The notes under the pieces: model-generated
Seen by the model: the letters and a program-made list of their open reading frames with translations, nothing else
Databases searched by the model: none
Told to the model about the DNA's origin: nothing
NCBI GenBank assembly: GCA_009841255.1
Contig: VXMD01000078.1
Span: 1 to 32,453, forward strand
From: Candidatus Poribacteria bacterium
Lineage (GTDB): Bacteria > Poribacteria > WGA-4E > WGA-3G
Reading direction: 5' to 3'
DNA: 32,453 nucleotides
Shown: positions 15,435 through 23,362 of the stretch, in pieces
Layout of the letters: every line of letters starts with the position of its first letter
Numbering within the stretch: position 1 is the first letter of the stretch
Position numbers and translations under genes: made by a program

Positions 15435-17069
15435 ATGAAAGTTGTTGATGCAGTTGCAAAAGTCCTTAAAGCAGAGGGAGTGGAATACCTGTTTGCGTAT
15501 CCTGTGAATCCGATCATCGAAGCGGCAGCGAAATTGGACATCCGTCCGATTATCGTTAGACAGGAACGTATTGGTCTTCACATGGCAGACGCGATGAGCC
15601 GGATAACTTCTGGCGAAAAGATTGGCGTCTTCTGTATGCAAAGCGGACCCGGTTCCGAAAACGCCTTCGGGGGGGTCGCCCAAGCCTACGGGGACTCCGC
15701 ACCGATTGTGGTCTTACCGGGTGGCTATTCTCGAGGTGTAACACAAATCCAACCGAATTTCAATTCTGCTCTGAACTACCGGCACGTAACGAAGTCGTGT
15801 GAACAGGTCACGATGCCTGAAGCAGTCCCGGAAGCGATGCGGCGTGCCTTTACCCAAGTTCGGAACGGCAGACCGCGCCCGGCACTCGTGGAATTCCCTT
15901 CGGATCTGTTTGGTGAAGAGATTTCCGATTCCTTTGATCCGACACCGGTGCCCACAGTGCGCTACGGTCCTGACAGTGGGTCGATTGAAGCCGCGGCGGA
16001 GGCACTGCTTGATGCCGAGTGTCCTGTTATCTATGCGGGACAGGGCGTGCATTACGCACAAGCGTGGGATTCTTTGAAAGCATTGGCGGAGTTACTTGGG
16101 GCACCTGTAACAACGAGTTTGGGCGGTAAAAGTGCGTTTCCAGAAGATCATCCGTTAGCATTGGGGTCCGGTGGACGGGCGATCCCGAAACCGGTGCATC
16201 ACTTCCTCCAAAAAGCGGATCTGATTTTCGGTATCGGCTGCAGTTTCACTCGAACCGGCTTCGGTGTCAAGATTCCCGACGGAAAACGGGTGATTCACGC
16301 GACATTAGATCCGGCGGACATCAACAAAGATGTTCCCGTTGAAACTGCCCTCGTTGGCGATGCGGGTTTAATTTTAGATGGATTGGTAGAAGCCGTCCGC
16401 GATCGTTCTAACGGGGCCTCCGAGGAGCGAACGGCTGCCGTCACTGGAGAAATCGGTGCGGTTAAAGCGGAATGGCTTGAGCAGTGGAAAGCGAAACTCA
16501 CCTCGGATGAAGTGCCGATGACACCGTATCGCGTCATCTCGGATCTGCTGGACACTGTCGATGTCAAAAACACGATTATTACGCACGATGCGGGGAGTCC
16601 ACGCGACCAAATGTCACCCTTCTGGCAGTCTATCTCACCCCTCACCTATATCGGTTGGGGTAAGACGACGCAGCTCGGTTACGGGCTCGGACTCGCCATG
16701 GGGGCGAAGCTCGCTAGACCGGATGCACTCTGTGTTAACGTCTGGGGTGATGCCGCTATCGGCTTCACTGGGATGGATTTTGAGACCGCTGTGCGCGAAA
16801 GAATCCCGATTTTGTCGGTACTTTTCAACAATTTCTCTATGGCGATTGAGATTCCAATTATGCCGGTGTCTACTGAAAAATTCCGTAGTACGGACATCTC
16901 TGGTCACTACGCAGACATGGCGAAGGCGTTCGGTGGCTATGGTGAGCGTGTTGAAACGCCTGACCAGATTATCCCGGCTATTCAGCGCGGCATCCAAAAA
17001 ACGCAGGAAGGCGTTCCTGCGCTGCTTGAGTTTATTACGGCGAAGGAAATTCAGATTTCGTCTTTCTAA
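15435..17069 (+). CDS. Thiamine-pyrophosphate-dependent enzyme (acetolactate synthase-like)
   Basis: 544 residues with the three-domain plan of the acetolactate synthase/benzoylformate decarboxylase family: pyrimidine-binding domain with catalytic Glu44 (VRQERIGLHMADA), central domain (about 180-325), and pyrophosphate-binding domain with WGDAAIGFTGMDFETAV...LFNN, where GDA replaces the usual GDG and Asn465 ends the metal-binding motif. The longer frame from 15366 only reads the leader hairpin; ATG 15435 matches the family start. There is no regulatory subunit gene nearby, so a catabolic decarboxylase or carboligase is as likely as branched-chain amino-acid synthesis. It sits between the PhyH pair and the LamG pair. 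Confidence 0.85.
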   Translation: MKVVDAVAKVLKAEGVEYLFAYPVNPIIEAAAKLDIRPIIVRQERIGLHMADAMSRITSGEKIGVFCMQSGPGSENAFGGVAQAYGDSAPIVVLPGGYSRGVTQIQPNFNSALNYRHVTKSCEQVTMPEAVPEAMRRAFTQVRNGRPRPALVEFPSDLFGEEISDSFDPTPVPTVRYGPDSGSIEAAAEALLDAECPVIYAGQGVHYAQAWDSLKALAELLGAPVTTSLGGKSAFPEDHPLALGSGGRAIPKPVHHFLQKADLIFGIGCSFTRTGFGVKIPDGKRVIHATLDPADINKDVPVETALVGDAGLILDGLVEAVRDRSNGASEERTAAVTGEIGAVKAEWLEQWKAKLTSDEVPMTPYRVISDLLDTVDVKNTIITHDAGSPRDQMSPFWQSISPLTYIGWGKTTQLGYGLGLAMGAKLARPDALCVNVWGDAAIGFTGMDFETAVRERIPILSVLFNNFSMAIEIPIMPVSTEKFRSTDISGHYADMAKAFGGYGERVETPDQIIPAIQRGIQKTQEGVPALLEFITAKEIQISSF

Positions 17070-17079
17070 GTAGTTGTCA

Positions 17080-17186
17080 GTTGTCGGTTGTCGGTTAAGA
17101 GACGTTTTTAACAATCTACCCAAATTTGGAGTACTTCAGAAGGGGTAAATTGTTACAGTATCCCTCTTTAACCGATAGCCGACAAC
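17080..17186 (+). repeat. Inverted repeat with heptamers between TPP and LamG genes
   Basis: The left arm (17080-17101, GTTGTCGGTTGTCGGTTAAG...) and right arm (17164-17186, ...TTTAACCGATAGCCGACAAC) are imperfect inverted repeats of about 22 bp enclosing about 60 nt. The left arm is also a heptamer array (TTGTCRG). It may fold as a hairpin in the transcript and act as a terminator or processing site, or be a small fold-back element. Confidence 0.6.
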
Positions 17187-17209
17187 CATTAAAAAAGGAG
17201 TCCACTGTT

Positions 17210-17980
17210 ATGAAAACGGTTATCACAGTTTTTTGTCTCATTACACTCAGTCTGAGTGTCAATGTGTGGGCGTTAAACGATGACAAGGCGCTCATGTTGT
17301 ACTTTACGTTCGACGAGGACGAGGGTGGCAAGGTGACAGATGTAAGTGGCAATAACATCGAAGGCACCTTTGAGGGGGCGGTCTGGTCGAAAGACGGAAA
17401 AATCGGCGGTGCTGTCCACCTTGAAGATAACGGGAGGTTTGTAGAGGTTGATGCAGTCCCCGAACTCGACATTACCGATGCTATCACAATTCAGGCGTGG
17501 TTTTTCCCGGAGGAATCCCAAGGCGACTCGAACCTAATGGGGCGTAGAAGTTCGGCGAATGTCGGTGGCTATTGTCTCCAGTGGAGTGCGCAGTTTACCG
17601 GTTCCCCACAAATTGAGACGTGGATTAACATTGGCGGGTGGAAGGGTTCTCGCAATAAACAGACCATTAAGCCCGACTTGGAGGAATGGCACCATGTCTC
17701 TTCTACCTACGATGGCGATATGATCCGTCAATATATTGATGGCAAGTTGGATGTCGAATTCGCGCCACCGAAGGGAAAAATTAACAGCATTGAAGTGGTT
17801 TTCCGGATCGGTAAGGCACAAACGGGGTTGCCCGGTATGGTTGGCTTGGTCGATGAGGTTGCTATCTACAACCGCGCCCTTACTGTTGATGAGATTAACC
17901 AGGATATGGAAAACGGCGTTTACTTTGCTGTGTCGCCCAACGACAAGCTTGCCACAACGTGGGGTAAGTTGAAGATGTAA
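17210..17980 (+). CDS. Secreted LamG/concanavalin-A-like domain protein 1
   Basis: 256 residues from ATG 17210, which has an AAAAAAGGAG site; the longer frame to 17126 lacks one. A clear signal peptide (1-21, MKTVITVFCLITLSLSVNVWA) is followed by one LamG-type jelly roll (about 27-235): FTFDEDEGGKVTDVSGN, ITIQAWFFPEE, EEWHHVSSTYDGDMIRQYIDG and GLVDEVAIYNRALTVDEI. Such domains bind carbohydrates or proteins at the surface. The protein ends in KLATTWGKLKM, nearly the same tail as LamG protein 2, suggesting a shared sorting or anchoring signal. The next gene is a paralog. Confidence 0.9.
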   Translation: MKTVITVFCLITLSLSVNVWALNDDKALMLYFTFDEDEGGKVTDVSGNNIEGTFEGAVWSKDGKIGGAVHLEDNGRFVEVDAVPELDITDAITIQAWFFPEESQGDSNLMGRRSSANVGGYCLQWSAQFTGSPQIETWINIGGWKGSRNKQTIKPDLEEWHHVSSTYDGDMIRQYIDGKLDVEFAPPKGKINSIEVVFRIGKAQTGLPGMVGLVDEVAIYNRALTVDEINQDMENGVYFAVSPNDKLATTWGKLKM

Positions 17981-18059
17981 AGGAAACCGATAGATATCCT
18001 CTGTTCTCTGTTATAGGGGTAGTGCCGGAATGCCTGCCCATTACCAAATTTTGCCGTAG

Positions 18060-18081
18060 GGGCGGGTTCTTGTACCCGCCC
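18060..18081 (+). repeat. GC-rich hairpin repeat (GTAGGGGCGGGT type)
   Basis: GGGCGGGT-TCTTGT-ACCCGCCC is a perfect 8-bp stem, preceded by CCGTAG. It shares the CGTAGGGG opening with the nested hairpin at 20738-20788 and lies 30 nt before the start of LamG protein 2. Confidence 0.65.
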
Positions 18082-18111
18082 TTCTGTTCATTCGACAAGG
18101 AGGAATTACGC

Positions 18112-18900
18112 ATGAAAGCTCAGATCCTGATGATGCTGTGCATCTTTCTTTGTTTGTCTTTCTGTCAAGTAGGGGATACTGCAGGCGGAAAAGGCAACGT
18201 AAAACAACTCGGTGAGACGTTATATGTCTGGCATTTCGACGAAGGCAAAGGGAAACAGGCGAAAGATGAAACTGCCGGCTTGGTCGGTGAATTCACCGGT
18301 AATATAAAGTGGGCTGAAGGCATTTCCGGAAGTGCTGTGCAAATGGCTGGCAAGGCCGGTAAAGCCGATTTCATAGAGGTCGCACACTCCGATGAGATCG
18401 ATATAGATGAAGCGATTACGATGATGGCGTGGGTTTATCCGGATGAACTTCCAGTGGGGGATCAGGTGAACAAATTTACTATCTTCTACAAGAACACCTA
18501 TTATCTGCAAATTGAACCTGGAGATGGAAAGCTCGCTTACTATTTCTATGAGACCAGTAGCCCTGGCTACCATATTTCTGATGGCAAGGTGAAGGCGAAA
18601 GAGTGGAGCCATGTTGCCATTGTCTGGGATGGGAAGGAAGCCCGTTTCTATATCAATGGGGAATCTGATGGAACTGCTATCGCACAGAAGGGACCGGGTC
18701 TGAGCCGGGCAGATAAACCCTTACGGTTCGGCGGCGAGAATAATGGGTGTTGTCCTCGTTTCTTCCAAGGACGTATTGATGAGTTGATGTTAGCCAATTA
18801 TGCCCTTTCCGAAGCCGATCTCCAGAAAATTGTCAAGGATACGCTTGACGTTTCTGTCCGCGGCAAATTGGCAACGGTATGGGGTAAGCTGAAGATTTAA
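18112..18900 (+). CDS. Secreted LamG/concanavalin-A-like domain protein 2
   Basis: 262 residues from ATG 18112 with a strong AAGGAGGAATT site. The signal peptide (about 1-24) contains LSFC near the cleavage region, so lipid modification at Cys18 is possible but the lipobox is poor. One LamG domain (about 35-240) follows: WHFDEGKGKQAKDE, ITMMAWVYPDE, EWSHVAIVWDGKEARFYING and GRIDELMLANYALSEADL. Two adjacent cysteines (NGCCP, 213-214) are unusual. The C terminus GKLATVWGKLKI matches the tail of LamG protein 1. It is the last gene of the right arm; the next gene converges. Confidence 0.9.
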   Translation: MKAQILMMLCIFLCLSFCQVGDTAGGKGNVKQLGETLYVWHFDEGKGKQAKDETAGLVGEFTGNIKWAEGISGSAVQMAGKAGKADFIEVAHSDEIDIDEAITMMAWVYPDELPVGDQVNKFTIFYKNTYYLQIEPGDGKLAYYFYETSSPGYHISDGKVKAKEWSHVAIVWDGKEARFYINGESDGTAIAQKGPGLSRADKPLRFGGENNGCCPRFFQGRIDELMLANYALSEADLQKIVKDTLDVSVRGKLATVWGKLKI

Positions 18901-18927
18901 GGACGTGCTGCCTGTAGTTTTCTGCGT

Positions 18928-19566
18928 TTAAGGAAGTTCAGTTACGATCTCCTTAAGCGCACCCTCTTGCTGGGCGAGTGCTTTGAGGTCCGGGTTGAGT
19001 GTTACGGCTTGCGTAAGCGAGGCTACCGACTTTTGGGATTCGCCCTCTAACGCGTGAGCGCACGCAAGATTGTAATGAAGTAGGGCAGTCTTCGGGAAGA
19101 TTTCGAGGGCACGTAGACACCACTCACGCGCATCGGTAGGGAGGTTCTGCCGGAGATAGGCGGTTGTCAGGTTAACATAGCCTTCCGCGATGTCCGGTGC
19201 CATCGCAATCACTTTTTTAAAGTGATCGACGGCGGGGACATATTGCCCGTCATATAGATAGGCTTGCCCAAGATTATTGTAAACCGAGGGTTCTTTGGTA
19301 AAAAAGAGGGTGCGCGCCTTGTTTTTGATTGCCTTCTGATACGCTTCGATTGCTTGCTTTGCTTCGCCGTTACGCATCAGGAAAGTTGCTTTCCGGTAGT
19401 GATCGTTGAATTGGGTTTGGTGATGCCAGACCCACAGGAACAGCACTGTCACTGCGAGGCAAAACGTCATACAGACGATTCTGAAAGTTTTATTGGTAGG
19501 TGTCTGCTCATCATCCTGCTCTTCTGTAGATGAGTGCTCTGGAACTTGATTTTCATTGGAAGTCAT
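18928..19566 (-). CDS. Membrane-anchored TPR protein
   Basis: About 212 residues. A hydrophilic head (about 1-26) is followed by one transmembrane helix (about 28-48, IVCMTFCLAVTVLFLWVW) and about four tetratricopeptide repeats (53-193) such as PSVYNNLGQAYLYDGQYVPAVDHFKKVIAMAP. TPRs hold protein complexes together. ATG 19566 has TGGAAAAATT just before it; an ATG four codons earlier (19578) is possible. It lies 50 bp from a divergent Gfo/Idh/MocA gene and converges on LamG protein 2. No specific partner can be named. Confidence 0.8.
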   Translation of the reverse strand: MTSNENQVPEHSSTEEQDDEQTPTNKTFRIVCMTFCLAVTVLFLWVWHHQTQFNDHYRKATFLMRNGEAKQAIEAYQKAIKNKARTLFFTKEPSVYNNLGQAYLYDGQYVPAVDHFKKVIAMAPDIAEGYVNLTTAYLRQNLPTDAREWCLRALEIFPKTALLHYNLACAHALEGESQKSVASLTQAVTLNPDLKALAQQEGALKEIVTELP

Positions 19567-19616
19567 AATTTTTTCCATGCTTGGTAGGTATGGTATGTGA
19601 GGTCATAGTTTAAAAA

Positions 19617-20666
19617 ATGAAGACATACGGATTTGGTATTATTGGGTGCGGAATGATTTCCGATTTCCATTCCGCCGCAATTTCTGAATTAGAACACGGT
19701 CGACTCGTCGCAGTCAGTTCACGAAATGCTGAGAACGCCAAACGACTCACCGATCGATACAACGTTGACAGTTACGCCGATTATGCGGAGATGCTCAAAC
19801 GGGACGACTTAGATATCGTTTGCGTCTGTACGCCGAGCGGTGCGCATTTGGAACCCGCCGTCGCTGCAGCGGAGGCCGGTAAACACGTCATCGTTGAAAA
19901 ACCGCTGGAAATCACGCTACCCCGATGCGATCAAATCATTGAAGCGTGCGACGCATCGGGCGTTCGACTATGCGCTATCTTCAATTCCCGCTTCACGGAA
20001 AGTACGCAACTCGTTAAATCGACAATTGAGAGCGGACGGTTCGGCAAGTTAACTTTGGGCGATGCCTACATCAAATGGTACCGTTCCCAAGAGTATTACG
20101 ACAGCGGCGGTTGGCGAGGCACGTGGGACCTTGATGGCGGCGGTGCGCTCATGAACCAGTCTATCCATGCGATTGACCTTCTCCAGTATTTTATGGGACC
20201 CGTTAAATCTGTGCAAGCATTTACTGATACCTTGGCACACGCGCGGATAGAGGTTGAAGATGCCGCTGTTGCCGCGCTCCGATTTGAAAACGGTGCACTC
20301 GGTGTCATTGAAGGCACAACTGCTGCTTTTCCCGGCATGCTCAAGAAAACCGAAATCTCTGGCACAAAAGGGACTGTCGTCTTAGCAGAGGAGGACATTG
20401 TAACGTGGGAATTCGACCCAGAACTGCCTGAAGATGCGGAGATCCGAGAGAAATTCGCGCAAAGAACAGACACAGGTGGTGGTGCCTCCGATCCAAGGGC
20501 TATTAACCATGCCAATCATAGGCGACAAATGGAAAACCTCATTAATGGGCTTGAAAAAGATGCCTCGCATCTCGTTGATGGACGCGAGGGACGCAAAGCC
20601 GTTGAGATTATCCTCGCTATCTATCAGTCCAGCCGTGAAGGCCGTCCGGTTGAATTGCCGTTGTGA
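19617..20666 (+). CDS. Gfo/Idh/MocA-family NAD(P)-dependent oxidoreductase 2
   Basis: 349 residues with an intact nucleotide-binding motif GIIGCGMIS (7-15), acidic-loop region VAVSSRNAENAKRL, the EKP motif with Lys95 (VEKPLEIT), and a substrate domain with GGWRGTWDLDGGGALMNQSIHAIDLLQYFMGP (about 157-190) containing the conserved Asp/His pair of the family. This is a more typical member than oxidoreductase 1. It stands alone on the plus strand, starting about 50 bp from the divergent TPR gene; GAGG lies 14-17 nt before the ATG. Probable sugar or cyclitol dehydrogenase. Confidence 0.9.
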   Translation: MKTYGFGIIGCGMISDFHSAAISELEHGRLVAVSSRNAENAKRLTDRYNVDSYADYAEMLKRDDLDIVCVCTPSGAHLEPAVAAAEAGKHVIVEKPLEITLPRCDQIIEACDASGVRLCAIFNSRFTESTQLVKSTIESGRFGKLTLGDAYIKWYRSQEYYDSGGWRGTWDLDGGGALMNQSIHAIDLLQYFMGPVKSVQAFTDTLAHARIEVEDAAVAALRFENGALGVIEGTTAAFPGMLKKTEISGTKGTVVLAEEDIVTWEFDPELPEDAEIREKFAQRTDTGGGASDPRAINHANHRRQMENLINGLEKDASHLVDGREGRKAVEIILAIYQSSREGRPVELPL

Positions 20667-20737
20667 TAAAGGTTATGAGTTATAAGTTATAACGTGAGTT
20701 TGATATATAGCAAATTCTAAGCATATATGAAGATTTT

Positions 20738-20788
20738 CGTAGGGGTTAGGTCTCCTAACCCTACGGGCGAGGACACCTCGCCCCTACG
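20738..20788. repeat. Nested hairpin repeat (CGTAGGGG...CCCCTACG)
   Basis: The outer arms CGTAGGGG and CCCCTACG enclose two smaller hairpins: TAGGGGTTAGG-TCT-CCTAACCCTA (one bulge) and GGGCGAGG-ACA-CCTCGCCC. It can form either a long stem or a cloverleaf. Confidence 0.75.
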
Positions 20789-20945
20789 AGAAGCACAAAG
20801 TCTCTTTTTTCAAACTCATGTAGTTATAAGTTTAGGACTTACACATTTCCTCTTAAAGTCCCCCTGATAAGGGGGATTTAGGGGGTTAAATGCAACTATC
20901 GTAAAACTTACAATTATGTTTACATCCACTGCTTGATGAAGTGTC

Positions 20946-21038
20946 GTTCGTAGTAGGGCGATTTTGCGGCGTACTCGCCCAAATGCGACGTGCATTATCG
21001 CACGTTCCAAACGGGCAATGAATTGCCCTACTACGAAC
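20946..21038. repeat. 93-bp fold-back (MITE-like) element
   Basis: Terminal inverted repeats of 18 bp with one mismatch: GTTCGTAGTAGGGCGATT at 20946 and AATTGCCCTACTACGAAC ending at 21038. Inside are a second pairing (GCCC/GGGC) and a small hairpin CGTGC-ATTATC-GCACG. No reading frame is present. The shape suits a non-autonomous mobile or REP-like element. Confidence 0.75.
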
Positions 21039-21044
21039 CTATCC

Positions 21045-22046
21045 TCAACTTTCTCCAATGGAGTTGTATATTTCTTCGACTTCACTTGGAGAAGTCAGAA
21101 ACCATTCTGTTCCGGGGGCATCCGCTATGTGTTTTCCTCCGACCTTCAGAATATCGTGTATGATTCGCTCTATTTTCTTTTCCTTATCAGTTTTAATATG
21201 GAGACCGATCATTGGACTTTCCGGAAGCCCAGTAGCCTGAGATTTTATTCTTCTATCTGCTTCGCCGTCTATAGTTCTACCGATCTTGCACTGCCAAACC
21301 TTTTCACCTTTGGATTCGGCACTCTCTTTATACTGTGGGTAATAGTAAAGGTAAACCGAACTGTTACCGGAGCCGATAGTCCTTTCAGGCTCTAAATCAG
21401 AATTCGGGATCATATTTTTAGGACGGAGTGTCGAAGTGCCTTCCAGTTCGCTTAAATCTATGCCATGCTTCTCAGCGACAGAGTTGATGAGTTCAGTGGT
21501 AGTGTCTTCACGTAATTGCATACGCTTGCTAAGCCATACGGGATCTTCCTTTATTACCCACTTCTTGTAATCTTCGGCATCTCGTTCCTTAAACATTAGA
21601 TCCTTGACATGCTGTTTATAGATATCCCTACGGGCGACCTCTTTAATCTCATCAGCACTAAGTCCCATTCTAAGCTCCAACTCCTCATCTTTAGGGGTAT
21701 TGCTCGACATCCAGTACCAGCATAAGCGTGCAAGTCCCCGTTCAGAAGTATCCCTGTTGATATCAAGTTTAACTTGCAAACAACCTCCTCCCCAGGCACG
21801 CGAGATTATTACTTGCTCTATCGGCGTGTCTGGTGCTTTGGAAAATCTCTCCAAGTCTTTTTTTACTTCTGCAGCCCAAGTTTTTTTAAAGTAACCCTTG
21901 AGAATAGGAAGATCAAAAACCTTTTCTTCTCTCTCTCCCATCTTACGCTTAACATGCACTTCAATCCGTTTAGAGGCAGTGATTACGGACACCGACTGTA
22001 TCACTGATACGTCGGCAGTCTCGTTTCCTTTAAAAACAACTTTCAT
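21045..22046 (-). CDS. GIY-YIG-type (T5orf172-like) domain protein
   Basis: 333 residues from ATG 22046, which has a perfect AAAGGAG site; the upstream extension is discarded. The C terminus (about 229-325) resembles the GIY-YIG/T5orf172 nuclease-like fold: VYLYYY (231-236), CKIGRT (253-258), DRRIKSQ, KKIERIIHDIL with Glu293, and GTEWF (312-316). These would supply the tyrosines, arginine and glutamate of the active site. The N-terminal 220 residues, charged and beta-rich then helical, match nothing I recognise. Related domains occur in phage and mobile-element proteins. It is an orphan beside a repeat cluster, which fits acquired DNA. Nuclease activity is inferred only. Confidence 0.7.
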   Translation of the reverse strand: MKVVFKGNETADVSVIQSVSVITASKRIEVHVKRKMGEREEKVFDLPILKGYFKKTWAAEVKKDLERFSKAPDTPIEQVIISRAWGGGCLQVKLDINRDTSERGLARLCWYWMSSNTPKDEELELRMGLSADEIKEVARRDIYKQHVKDLMFKERDAEDYKKWVIKEDPVWLSKRMQLREDTTTELINSVAEKHGIDLSELEGTSTLRPKNMIPNSDLEPERTIGSGNSSVYLYYYPQYKESAESKGEKVWQCKIGRTIDGEADRRIKSQATGLPESPMIGLHIKTDKEKKIERIIHDILKVGGKHIADAPGTEWFLTSPSEVEEIYNSIGES

Positions 22047-22197
22047 TTTTTCTCCTTTTTCTATTTTCAACGTGATGTGTTTGTTGGGTTTCGCTGCCGC
22101 TATGCCCATCAGCGATTCACGGAAAGGCGACCTTTGGGTATAAGTCCACAGATCTTGGGCTTTATCGCTCTACCCAACCTACGGAACTGACTGACCA

Positions 22198-23163
22198 CTA
22201 TTCATAGTCAAAAACTATCTTAATTGCCTCATGCTTCTTGTTCAGTGCCATTTCGAATCCGAGTTGCGCTTCTGTAAAGGGCAGATGATGTGTGATAATT
22301 GGGGACACATCTAAACGTCCTTGCGCAATCATGTCCATCGCTAGTGGGAAGTCGTTCGGTGCATCCGGTCCGACGGAACCGATGAATCTAATATTTTTCC
22401 GGAAGAAATCTGCGAAATGGAAATCGTAAATTTGGTCGTCCGGGACCCCGAAGGCGAGAAGTGTCCCATCTCGCTTCAGAAGTGAAAGACACTCGTTAAT
22501 GGTTTCCGTTTGGTGCCCAACGACCTCAATCACCAGATCCGCCATCCTGCCCTCTGTAATTTCCTCAATGACAGCGATGAGATCTTCCTTAGCGGTGTTA
22601 ATCGTGTGGGTGGCACGCATCTTCTTGGAAACTGCGAGTCGGAAATCGACGAGATCTGTCGTAATCACTGTCTTCGCACCGAGATTGCTCAACAGATGTG
22701 TAAAGAGGAGTCCCATCGGTCCCTGTCCCATAACGACGGTGTCGAGATTAAGAAGGTTCGGCAGTTTCCGACATGCCCAAACAACGGTTCCAAGCGGTTG
22801 AGACATCAGGATGCAGTCTTTTCTCGGGAAATCTGTCAACGGCAACGTGACACTTTCGTCCGATAGGAAGTATTCTGAAAGTCCGCCGATGTAGCGTGGA
22901 AGTGCGAGGACCTCGTCTCCGGCTTTAAATTTGTCCGATGTGCTTTCTGTAACGATGCCGATTGCCTCGTGGATCGAAAGTCCCGCGCCAAGCGGATAAC
23001 TCTCCGCTGGGTGTTCGAGGACGAACGCTGGCATGTCGGTACCGCAGATGGCGCTATGGACGGTTTTTATCATCACTGTGCCATCGGGGTAATCGGCGAG
23101 GTTCGGTTGTTCTATATCAACAATTTCGATCTGACGTGGTGCAACGATTTGCCCAGCTTTCAT
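22198..23163 (-). CDS. Medium-chain dehydrogenase/reductase (zinc-type alcohol dehydrogenase-like)
   Basis: 321 residues from ATG 23163. Catalytic zinc ligand candidates are Cys40 (AICGTD) and His65-Glu66 (IHEAIGIV), and the Rossmann motif is GQGPMG (146-151). The loop with four cysteines that binds structural zinc in many alcohol dehydrogenases is missing, and the protein is 20-30 residues shorter than usual. It probably oxidises an alcohol or polyol with NAD(P). A longer frame to 23283 merely reads the leader repeat (its TEPQGN comes from ACCGAACCGCAAGGAAAC). Likely a sugar-alcohol dehydrogenase from the neighbourhood; unproven. Confidence 0.85.
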   Translation of the reverse strand: MKAGQIVAPRQIEIVDIEQPNLADYPDGTVMIKTVHSAICGTDMPAFVLEHPAESYPLGAGLSIHEAIGIVTESTSDKFKAGDEVLALPRYIGGLSEYFLSDESVTLPLTDFPRKDCILMSQPLGTVVWACRKLPNLLNLDTVVMGQGPMGLLFTHLLSNLGAKTVITTDLVDFRLAVSKKMRATHTINTAKEDLIAVIEEITEGRMADLVIEVVGHQTETINECLSLLKRDGTLLAFGVPDDQIYDFHFADFFRKNIRFIGSVGPDAPNDFPLAMDMIAQGRLDVSPIITHHLPFTEAQLGFEMALNKKHEAIKIVFDYE

Positions 23164-23300
23164 ATTTTTAAGTTTCCTTACGGTTCGGTTTTTTAAGTTT
23201 CCTTGCGGTTCGGTAAGGCAGGTTAAGACTTTGATGTCCCTTCCCGTAGACCTAGGGGAAACGCCCAAGCAAAACCCCTCCATTTCATTACGGGCTATGG
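23164..23300 (-). repeat. Start-abutting leader repeat, copy 4, with duplicated terminal module (before alcohol dehydrogenase)
   Basis: The copy opens with AGCCCGTAATGAAATGGAGG (the second tip type), then ACGGGAAGGGACATCAAAG, then two tandem terminal modules: ACCGAACCGCAAGGAAAC-TTAAAAA and ACCGAACCGTAAGGAAAC-TTAAAAA, the second meeting the ATG. Confidence 0.8.
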
Positions 23301-23362
23301 TTTTCTAACTTACGGAAGAGTTGGCTTCCTCTATAGGCATGATTCTCTGCCCTCTGCTATTG

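Larger units (their letters stand above)
20667..21044. repeat. Gene-free repeat cluster
   Basis: This 378-bp gap has no credible gene. It contains, in order, a heptamer-like GTTATAA stretch (20676-20690), a nested hairpin (20738-20788), a CCCCCT-GATA-AGGGGG hairpin followed by GATTTAGGGGGTT (20860-20886), and a 93-bp fold-back element (20946-21038). Confidence 0.8.

Noticed and set aside
16561-17123. Overlapping frames of 160-170 codons at the end of the TPP gene
   Set aside because: Arginine/serine-rich shadows of the TPP-binding domain on both strands.
20667-21044. CRISPR array in the repeat cluster
   Set aside because: The repeats are unlike each other, have no regular spacing and no cas genes are near.
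23164-23283. Forty-residue N-terminal extension of the alcohol dehydrogenase
   Set aside because: It reads through the leader repeat and its duplicated module; the family start MKAGQIV fits ATG 23163.
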